From assembly GCA_030278955.1 (NCBI GenBank), contig JAOANR010000008.1, positions 42,639,301 to 42,703,300 of the forward strand: a DNA stretch of 64,000 nucleotides, given 5' to 3'. A model generated the notes under the pieces. It was not told the origin of the DNA. It did no database searches and was given only the letters and a program-made list of their open reading frames with translations. Numbering within the stretch: the stretch's first letter is position 1; each line of letters starts with the position of its first letter. Source of the stretch: Hygrophila difformis (taxonomy: Eukaryota; Streptophyta; Magnoliopsida; Lamiales; Acanthaceae). The position numbers and the translations under genes were made by a program. Positions 56,311 to 64,000 of this stretch are shown piece by piece.

Positions 56311-56519
56311 TCGCCTAAGAAATGGATTTTTAAACCAAAAAGGCGCAAACTGTGACATCGATCGATTTTTGAAATCTTTTAAACAACGATCGAGACGTTG
56401 GAATTACGATAAAGCTATATTTTTGAAAAATCCCGTTACACCAAATAAAAACATTTTTGTAAAAGAATTCTTTTGAAACATTGGGGACTTGTGACCAAGT
56501 TTGAAATTATCAATATGAT

Positions 56520-56672
56520 TCATGCGGGTTTGATTCCCAATGATATATTTGAGTTCTTGCGGGTTAGATTCCCCAAGGGCGATTGTATGTTTTCCTGCGG
56601 GTTAGATTCCCCAGGATGTATTGAGTTCTTGCGGGTTAGATTCCCCAAGGGCGATTGTATGATTTCCTGCGG
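56520..56672 (+). repeat. Hairpin array with covarying stems in LTR E
   Basis: Units at 56520, 56556, 56593, 56628 and a partial one at 56664, period about 36 bp. The inner stem is GGG/CCC with 7-nt loops (TTTGATT or TTAGATT). The outer stems are TCAT/ATGA, CTTG/CAAG, TCCTG/CAGGA and CTTG/CAAG. The 3' LTR copy is at 60701-60853. Confidence 0.7.
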
Positions 56673-57401
56673 GAAAATATTGGTTATGAGGATTGCGGTC
56701 ACAAGAGCCCTGGTGAATGGTGAACTATAAAAGAAACGAAAAATATTTTGAGAAATGATACTTTTGAAATTGGCTGAGGCCGCCGGATCACCGGCTAAAT
56801 GATACTTTTGATATTGGCTGCGGCCGCCGGATCACCGGCTAAATGATATATTGTTGAGATGATGTCGTAACGGGAAATATATTAAAAAGCTTAGATTTTA
56901 TGAAATTGGCTGCGGCCGCCGGATTGCCGGCTAAATTAAATATTGTTGAAATCTTTTCATTAAATTTAATTAAAGGCTTTGAAACCCCTAACCCATGCTA
57001 TGTGTTAACTTACTCAGCGCGTTTTTGCTGACCCAAACCATATATCTCATTTTTCTTACAGAGTACGAAGAATATGCATCGTCATATGCATACATGGGAA
57101 CATTAGGGGAAATCTTTATTTTAAATCCCTGCATTAAATTACGACTTGCATGAACGGGATTGTTTAACCCGTGTTTTGGCCATGTCGGCCCTTATACTTT
57201 ATTTCCGCTGCACAAATTAAATTCCGCTGCAACTTTGATGTATTATATTTAAATTATATATGAATGGGCTGTTTGAATATTTTAAATTCTGAAAAACCAT
57301 AGCCTTACATCTCTTTAGTGAGCTCGGAGAAACCGTGTCTTGCTAGGGAGGTGTGGCGGTGGCATCCCGGCCTGGGTTACCAAAACCGGGGTGTTACAGA
57401 G

Positions 57402-57413
57402 TGGTATCAGAGC
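57402..57413 (+). other. Primer-binding site of element E
   Basis: TGGTATCAGAGC, three bases after the LTR end, is complementary to the 3' end of plant initiator tRNA-Met. It is followed by CCGG, as in element G. Confidence 0.9.
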
Positions 57414-57902
57414 CCGGAATATTTTAAAGCTATTATTTTACATAGCCCGGAATATTTTTAAAACTACTATTTTAAAGAGCCCAATTATTATTTTGAAATT
57501 AAAGCCCAATTTTTTAGCCCAAAAATTTTTTTTAGAAGCCAAGAAATTATCTTGGCCCAATAGCCTTGTTTTTATTTAAAGCCCAAATAATTTATTTCTT
57601 TCGGCCCAATATAGCGGCCCAAACCTTTATCATTATTTTAACCTATCCATGGAATAAATTTATTTTTTTAAAACCCATGGATAAATAAATGCGTGCATAA
57701 AATTTTTTTTGGGGGGGATCACATATCCATATGCATACATAAATATTTACACTAACCCTTTTTATGTGAATTATCGGTAATAAGAAACACTCCTACCTTA
57801 GAACTCGACTTGAGTCTTGACTTAGAAGCGCCAACTTCAGACTAACTTTGCCTTAGTCCTAGATCTTGATCACTTAGAAACTCATCTTCGCGTGCTTCTA
57901 GA
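57414..57902 (+). other. Leader of element E
   Basis: A ~490-bp non-coding leader with repeated GCCCAA/AGCCC phrases. Its final part (TTGATCACTTAGAAACTCAT and neighbours) matches the leader of G just before gag, showing common descent. Confidence 0.8.
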
Positions 57903-57944
57903 ATGACACCTAGAAGAATACTGAGGAAGGATCATATGCAATGA
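57903..57944 (+). pseudogene. Vestigial gag start in element E
   Basis: ATGACACCTAGAAGAATACT opens a 13-codon frame (MTPRRILRK...) that ends at TGA. Its first nine codons match the start of G's gag (MAPRRKPRK). It is what remains after deletion of the coding region, and joins directly to the 3' internal sequence. It shows that E arose from a G-like element by internal deletion. Confidence 0.75.
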
Positions 57945-58002
57945 TACCCAAACATGGTTGTGAAAAATACATAGGCAGTTATGGGGACATAACTGTAATC
58001 TT

Positions 58003-58015
58003 AAGGGGGGGAGGA
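58003..58015 (+). other. Polypurine tract of element E in current use
   Basis: AAGGGGGGGAGGA immediately before the 3' LTR start at 58016. It differs from the AAGGAGGGTAGA(C/T) type used by A and B, which in E lies inside the LTR. Confidence 0.85.
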
Positions 58016-61000
58016 TGTAATACCCCGAATTTTTATCAACGCCCAAAGGAATAAAATTTATTCCGATCAATGTTGAAATATTTCCGAGAAGAAGAAAATA
58101 ATTTATCACAATAAATTATTGCTCGGATATGAAACGCCGATAGATTTAAATTCAAAATGGAATAAAAGAGGGAAAGGAAGCCCGAAGACATTCCATGAAT
58201 TGAGTAAAAATAATTGGAGTTAAGTTCATGAAGGAAAAGAATTTTAATTCCAAGAACCCGTGAAGTCGGAAGAAATTTAATGATACAATCGCAATCAATC
58301 AATCGGTCAATAAGTCGCGCAACTTCGGGGACGAAGTTGATTCTTAAGGAGGGTAGATTGTAATACCATAGAAATTGCCCAATATATATGTATGAATATA
58401 TATATTTTGATCAATTCACTAAGTAGATTTTTAATCAAATCTATATATATTTATATGTTCAAATATGTGCTTAAAGATTAGTATATTATTTTCTACAAAA
58501 CATACTTTAAAAAAATTATATATATTTGTCTTTTCAAATAAATATATGGATTTCAATATCAAGTGTAATAAGTATATGGTTCATAGAATATTTTAAATCC
58601 ATATACAAGTTTATATACACATATATACCTTGGTCTTGAAATAATCTTTCCAAACATGTACACATGTATATACATGTATATATTTACATGTTTAAATTAT
58701 AATGAGAATTATCTATTTTCTATATATCCTTGATTAATCATTCCACCCATATTTTTTTTTATGAATTATTCTAGAATGCCATAATATAATTGGGAATAAT
58801 TTGACTATGGTTTGAAATTGTAGGGTGGAATATTAATCATATCTTGTCATTTTCAAATAAAGAATATATTCCTTTTTGAAGCTATGTATGACTTACAAGA
58901 TCACAAAAATTCCCACATTATGATTTTTTTTAAGATAAGAATCTTAATATATATATATATAAAAAAAAAAAAAAATTTTAAAAAAAAAAAAAAAAAAAAA
59001 AAAGTTACTGTAGCATGCTACTGTAGCACGCTACTGTAGCATGCTACTGTAGCAGTCGGGATTTATGTGTTTTTGGGACTTTTTGCCATTTTTTGGGTCC
59101 CAAAGGTGGGAATCTTGATCTATCACGGGTGTGGCATCTTTTTGGATGTTATGTAATCAATCCCATCCCCATTCTCAGCCATTTTCATCAATCATTCACC
59201 CCAAACTCTCCAAAAACTCTCCCAAAAGCCAAACACTCTTCCGACGAACTTCCGGCGACTTTCCGACGAGTTTCCGGCAACCAAATCCAACCAAGGAAGT
59301 GTGTAGATCAAGGATTGCAGGCTTTGGATTGTTGGTAAGATGTTAATCAAGTTTCCATATGGTTTTAAGATCATAAACATCATCCTAACTTACGAATCTT
59401 CATATTCGAACACAAATCGGAGCCAAGAGAAAAATAAATCGGGTGGAAGAGATTCGTTCGTGACATCCCGTGGATTCCGGACGACCCCGTGACTTCCTAA
59501 ACATCATCCCCACTGTAAGTTAACCTTACTATGGTTTTGGGTGACTTAAAATGCAACCAAACATAGAGATTTAGAAACTCTAAAAATCTGTCAACAAGAG
59601 AAACCCTCAACGCAGCGTTTTCGTATGAATTTTTCGAACCTCTAAAGCTGCTCAAACAACAAAACTCAAAACATGAAAAGTGTTCCTAAGACTTTGGTCT
59701 AGCTCCTGTAAAAATTTGATAATTTTTCATGATGTTTTGAAACCTGAAACCAACCCAAAACTGAAGAGTATTAAATCTGGATCTTAGAACTTTGGACAGA
59801 TTTCACTCTCAATCTTGTTGGTTATTTTGACCATGGATCTAGGCCGATCTAGGATTGGTGTTGAACATGAAAGTTGTAGATCTATGAGTTTAGAACATCT
59901 CTGTAAGTTTTTAGAATTTTTCATTGAGATTTAAACCTCCGAACTCGAGCCGATCCGATCTGCGTTAGAACCGACGTCAAGAACCTTGACAGATTTCATT
60001 ATCAAACTTGACGAGCATATTTCTATTACTTCGAGTCTTCAAACCTGAAAACTCAAAACTAAGATTTTGATCCAAAGATCTTAAGCTATATTGTGTAAAA
60101 ATTTTAGAAATTTTCATCAAGTTTTGATACCCCAAATCGTATCGGACATATTCTGCGTTTTTAAGAATCTTCAAAGGATGACAGTTTTCATAGCCGATCT
60201 TGATGAGCTTATTCCTATCATTTCTAGCCCGAACTAATCTTTGAGTTCTAAACAAAAGTTGTTGGAAATCAAGTCTAGTATGTCTCTGTAAAATTTCAGA
60301 ATTTTTGAAGTCAATTTGATATGTGAAAAAGTCAAATCTTTGAAAGGTGTCAAACCTGAATCCTGACAGCTTTTTTTGTTTGAGTCGAAAACTCGATTTT
60401 TGACATGCTTCCCATCGTTTTTCCGAAAAACTTAAAACACGAAAGTTGTTCGTTGGGATGTTTTTGAGATGCTGTACAAATTTCAGATCAATCGCCTAAG
60501 AAATGGATTTTTAAACCAAAAAGGCGCAAACTGTGACATCGATCGATTTTTGAAATCTTTTAAACAACGATCGAGACGTTGGAATTACGATAAAGCTATA
60601 TTTTTGAAAAATCCCGTTACACCAAATAAAAACATTTTTGTAAAAGAATTCTTTTGAAACATTGGGGACTTGTGACCAAGTTTGAAATTATCAATATGAT
60701 TCATGCGGGTTTGATTCCCAATGATATATTTGAGTTCTTGCGGGTTAGATTCCCCAAGGGCGATTGTATGTTTTCCTGCGGGTTAGATTCCCCAGGATGT
60801 ATTGAGTTCTTGCGGGTTAGATTCCCCAAGGGCGATTGTATGATTTCCTGCGGGAAAATATTGGTTATGAGGATTGCGGTCACAAGAGCCCTGGTGAATG
60901 GTGAACTATAAAAGAAACGAAAAATATTTTGAGAAATGATACTTTTGAAATTGGCTGAGGCCGCCGGATCACCGGCTAAATGATACTTTTGATATTGGCT

Positions 61001-61579
61001 GCGGCCGCCGGATCACCGGCTAAATGATATATTGTTGAGATGATGTCGTAACGGGAAATATATTAAAAAGCTTAGATTTTATGAAATTGGCTGCGGCCGC
61101 CGGATTGCCGGCTAAATTAAATATTGTTGAAATCTTTTCATTAAATTTAATTAAAGGCTTTGAAACCCCTAACCCATGCTATGTGTTAACTTACTCAGCG
61201 CGTTTTTGCTGACCCAAACCATATATCTCATTTTTCTTACAGAGTACGAAGAATATGCATCGTCATATGCATACATGGGAACATTAGGGGAAATCTTTAT
61301 TTTAAATCCCTGCATTAAATTACGACTTGCATGAACGGGATTGTTTAACCCGTGTTTTGGCCATGTCGGCCCTTATACTTTATTTCCGCTGCACAAATTA
61401 AATTCCGCTGCAACTTTGATGTATTATATTTAAATTATATATGAATGGGCTGTTTGAATATTTTAAATTCTGAAAAACCATAGCCTTACATCTCTTTAGT
61501 GAGCTCGGAGAAACCGTGTCTTGCTAGGGAGGTGTGGCGGTGGCATCCCGGCCTGGGTTACCAAAACCGGGGTGTTACA
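58016..61579 (+). repeat. 3' LTR of element E
   Basis: Identical by eye to the 5' LTR apart from one fewer A in a 25-A run. It ends GGTGTTACA directly before the target-site copy GGATC. It carries the same internal features, including the intron-like segment at 59515-61242. Confidence 0.9.
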
Positions 61580-62418
61580 GGATCACCGGCTATACAAAAT
61601 ATTGAGAAATGGTTACGTAACGGGGAAATAAAAGATTCAATATTTTTAAGTATTTATTTATTTTTGCATGTCTTTAAATTATGCATTTAAATTATGTCTT
61701 TAAATTTCATATCATGACTAAATTGTTATTGTGGATTAAATGCATGATCAAGTACACAATTAAATTATTAATTTTAAATTGATAGATGAGTTGTTTGTAT
61801 GCATGCCTCGGAGTAAAAAAAAAAAATTAATTATTTAATTAAACCTCTTTATACGTGTGTTAAATTATGATCTTGTGGAAATCCTTGTCTTTTCAAATAT
61901 GTAATTAAATGATTATTAGATGAATAAAATTTAAATAATGTCTTGTATGCACATGTTTTTCTTAAATCTAATTAAAGATTTTGAAACCCCTTGATCATAG
62001 TAGGTGTTAACTTACTCAGCACGTTTTGCTGACCAAACTATATTTTCTTTCCTTTTTCTTTCAGAGTATGAGGATTATGCATCATCATATGCATACATGG
62101 GAACATTCGGGAAAAACTCTAATTTTAAATTCCTGCATTTAATTACAACTTGCATGAACGGGCCTGTTTAACCCGTGTTTTGGCCATGTCGGCCCTATAC
62201 TTAAATTCAGCTGCATTATACATATGTAAATATTACTTTCCGCTGCAACTTTGATATTATGATTTTTAAATTATATTATAATGGGCTGTTTGAATATTTT
62301 AAATTCTGAAAAACCATAGCCTTGCATCTCTTTAGCAAGCTCGGAGGAACCGTGTCTTGCTAGGGAGGTGTGGCGGTAACATCCCGGCCTGGGTTATCAA
62401 ATCCGGGGTGTTACAAAG

Positions 62419-62430
62419 TGGTATCAGAGC
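62419..62430 (+). other. Primer-binding site of element G
   Basis: TGGTATCAGAGC, three bases after the LTR end at 62415, complementary to initiator tRNA-Met. Confidence 0.9.
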
Positions 62431-63036
62431 CCGGACTATTTTTAAAACTAGTATTATTATTTTTAAACTATTACGAGTATTATTTTTAAACTAGTATTAT
62501 ATTTAAAAATCCATTATTATTTTTAAACTAACATTTTTGAGCCCAAATTTTTTTTCTAAGCCCTAACTTTTAGCCCAAATTTATTATTTTAAATCCCAAA
62601 CCTTTTTAGCCCAAAATTTATTTTTCCTAGCCCAAATCTTTAGCCCAATATTTAATTACTATGTTGGCCCAATTATTTTGTCCCAATAACCTTGTTTTTA
62701 CTTAAAGCCCAAATAATTTATTTCCTTCGGCCCAATATAGTGGCCCAAACCTTTTATCCTTATTTTAATTTATCCATGGAATAAATTTATTTTTAAAACC
62801 CATGGATAAATAAATGCATGCATTAAATTTGTATTGGCGGGATTACATATGCATATGCATACATAAATATCTGTACTAACCTCTTATGTGAATCATATGT
62901 GATACCTAAACTTCTCACTCCAGTGTTCGCCATGACCTTGAGACTTGACTTAGAAGCGTTAACTTGAGACTAACTTTGCCTTAGTCCTAGATCTTGATCA
63001 CTTAGAAACTCATCTTCGCGTGCTTAATAACAGAAA
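62431..63036 (+). other. Leader of element G
   Basis: Non-coding, rich in AGCCCAAAT-type phrases, about 600 bp, homologous to the leader of E. It ends just before the gag ATG at 63037. Confidence 0.8.
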
Positions 63037-64000
63037 ATGGCACCTAGGAGAAAGCCGAGGAAAGTAAGTCCAAATGGCACTGACACTGACCTCCCAAGCG
63101 CACCTAACAACAATGAGATTCCTCCGAACATAGGAGATCGAGCGCCTCATCTTCCCAACAACATGGATAAACGTTTAAGGGATGGTAGAAGAAGTACTTG
63201 TAGTATTAGGAAACGCTGAGGTGCATAGGGCAAAAGCGGCAATACCTCCGCCAGTAGCTCGAGACAACTATCTAGCTTTGGTAAATCCTTATCAACGGCC
63301 ACACTATGATGGGGAGGAAGATCCCGCCAAACTAGAGGAGTGGATCCGTACGTTCGATAGACTCTTAAACGCTATCAAATGCCCTAATGAGGAAAAGATA
63401 CGTGTAGCGACTTACTACTTAGGAGGTGAAGCCGATGAGTGGTGGCAAAACCTCCAGAGGAAATTAGTGGAAGACGAGAAAGCCTACACTTGGGAAGAGT
63501 TTAAGGAAGCTCTGAGGGAGAGGTTCTACCCATTAAGCACCAAAGCGATGAAGTACGAGGAATTCATTAACCTAAGGCAAGGCGCACAGACAGTGCAAGA
63601 GTACTACACCAAATTCAAGGAGCTAGTACGATTTGCTACGAGGCTAGTACCAACTGACTCCGACAAGGCTCAGAAATTTGAGATGGGGTTAAACCTGGCC
63701 ATTAGGGAAGTAATCACGGGGTACACTACTCTGACGCACAAGCTGTTTATGATCGTGCGGTAGCGGTTGCACGAGTTCAGGGACTGAAGCGGAAGGCGAT
63801 AGATGAGTCTAGCCAAGGTCCCCAAGCACAAGACAAGAGAGGTAAGGACCGCGGAGCTGATAAAGACTCAGGTAGGAATAACCTTAGCAAAGGCCCAAAT
63901 GGACCAGCCCAAGGCAACGATGGAGGCAATAATAGAAGGATTTTCACCCGTAAAGGCTACATGCCCCGATGCCTAAGCTGTAACCAACCTCATCTGGTGA
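63037..64000 (+). pseudogene. Gag of element G, frameshifted and cut by the window end
   Basis: Chromovirus-like Gag in three frames. 63037-63219 gives MAPRRKPRKVSPNG. After a shift near 63182 the core follows (NPYQRPHYDGEEDPAKLEEW; FYPLSTKAMKYEEFINLR; AQKFEMGLNLAIREV). A second shift near 63735 leads to AQAVYDRAVAVARVQGLKRK and the first half of a zinc knuckle (CLSCNQPHL) at the window edge. The core resembles Gag of element B in the same positions ([26 protein letters not shown]). Whether pol is intact is unknown. As it stands gag is not translatable. Confidence 0.85.

Larger units (their letters stand above)
55334..57061 (+). other. Intron-like segment in 5' LTR of E with paired splice-site clamp
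   Basis: Donor-like ACT|GTAAGTTAAC (55334-55343) is fully complementary to GTTAACTTAC (57004-57013). The hairpin CAGC/GCTG (57015-57030) with CTGAC and the acceptor ATTTTTCTTACAG (ending 57061) follow at distances normal for a plant intron. An alternative donor-like TTGGTAAGATG is near 55152. The 3' LTR counterpart is 59515-61242. Confidence 0.6.
53834..57398 (+). repeat. 5' LTR of element E
   Basis: Starts TGTAATACCCCG and ends CGGGGTGTTACA. A 343-bp head with hairpin (54138-54157) and polypurine tract (54164-54176) precedes an inner start TGTAATACC (54177). Then follow a TATATATATATAAAA stretch with poly(A) and 13-bp repeats (54765-54878), donor-like sites, ~190-bp repeats, an array of ~36-bp-spaced hairpins, GCCGG hairpins and the conserved terminal block. 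Confidence 0.9.
53834..61579 (+). mobile_element. Element E: non-autonomous LTR retrotransposon with very long LTRs
   Basis: Flanked by perfect GGATC duplications (53829-53833 and 61580-61584). LTRs at 53834-57398 (3,565 bp) and 58016-61579 (3,564 bp), with only 617 bp between: a Met primer site, a leader, nine gag-like codons and a polypurine tract. The only LTR difference I found is one A in a poly(A) run (25 against 24), so insertion is very recent. With no usable coding sequence it must depend on enzymes from elsewhere. Its leader matches that of element G, so G-type elements are the likely helper. It fits the description of large retrotransposon derivatives, with unusually long LTRs. Confidence 0.9.
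47926..62064 (+). other. Intron-like segment in LTR G, split by H and E
   Basis: Donor-like ACT|GTAAGTTAAT (47926-47935) pairs with GTTAACTTAC (62006-62015) through nine pairs plus one G-U. A TCAGCA/TGCTGA hairpin (62016-62032) with CTGAC and a long pyrimidine tract ending TTTCAG (62064) follow. Four ~185-bp repeat units recur near 48115, 48297, 48487 and 48672. An extra donor-like TTGGTAAGTCG is near 47749. Confidence 0.5.
46676..62415 (+). repeat. 5' LTR of element G, interrupted by H and E
   Basis: LTR pieces at 46676-48957, 53592-53833 and 61585-62415 add up to about 3.35 kb. It starts TGTAATACCCCG and ends CCGGGGTGTTACA, directly before a Met primer-binding site. The 315-bp head ends in a hairpin (46952-46971) and polypurine tract (46978-46990), with an inner start TGTAATACCCG at 46991. 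A ~74-bp repeat (GTGCTCGAT..GAGTGCCCC ... CGTGCC-AAACGG) occurs near 48880 and twice after 53587. GCCGGATCACCGGC-type hairpins occur at 53770-53833. An intron-like segment runs from 47926 to 62064 around the insertions. Confidence 0.8.

Overview
The window is repeat-dense plant nuclear DNA, almost certainly from an angiosperm and probably a eudicot. Nearly every recognisable gene belongs to a transposable element: chromovirus-type and Athila-type Ty3/gypsy retrotransposons, and one Mutator-like (MULE) transposon. It is AT-rich, with nested insertions and intact target-site duplications. I found no intact host gene, rRNA or tRNA. I cannot name the species.

Layout. 1-1063 is unassigned flank. 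Element A (minus strand) has its 3' LTR at 1064-3401 and a 5'-truncated pol at 3530-6781. At 6773-6782 it is fused, through a 10-bp microhomology, to the end of a tandem array of element B (minus strand, 6773-28123): LTR1 (21896-28123), internal 1, LTR2 (10766-13926), internal 2. Both internals carry the same plus-strand solo LTR C in pol (16029-18892, truncated copy 6773-7762). LTR1 carries solo LTR D (24454-27573). The repeat period is 11,130 bp. From 28.1 to 38.7 kb lies a MULE-like region: a transposase pseudogene, six long inverted repeats (31.3-36.9 kb), and on the opposite strand a spliced Ulp1/C48-protease-like gene. Two of the inverted repeats carry fragments that read like the ATPase region of a CLASSY-type SNF2 remodeller. 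From 38.7 to 46.5 kb is an Athila-type element (J, plus strand) with many breaks. It is interrupted by an LTR-end fragment (I, 46540-46675), then by the 5' LTR of element G (46676-62415). G's LTR was in turn invaded by solo LTR H (48958-53586) and by E (53834-61579), a non-autonomous element whose two 3.56-kb LTRs are almost identical. G's frameshifted gag runs off the window end.

The most unusual structure is shared by the LTRs of A, B, C, D, E, G and H. Each holds an intron-like segment: a GTAAGT donor, a hairpin ending in a CTGAC/CTGAT branch-point-like motif, and a pyrimidine-rich CAG acceptor. A sequence just before the hairpin is complementary to the donor, and both members change together between families (GTAAGTCAAT/ATTGACTTAC, GTAAGTAGA/TCTACTTAC, GTAAGTTAAC/GTTAACTTAC). 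In C, D, E and G this segment also holds diverged ~190-bp tandem repeats, and C, D and E have ~36-bp-spaced hairpins with covarying stems. A second covarying hairpin sits beside every polypurine tract. Several LTRs (C, D, E, G) begin with an extra 165-345 bp head followed by an internalised hairpin and polypurine tract, which suggests LTR growth by a change of polypurine tract.

All coordinates and comparisons were made by eye. Family names rest on domain motifs, not database searches.
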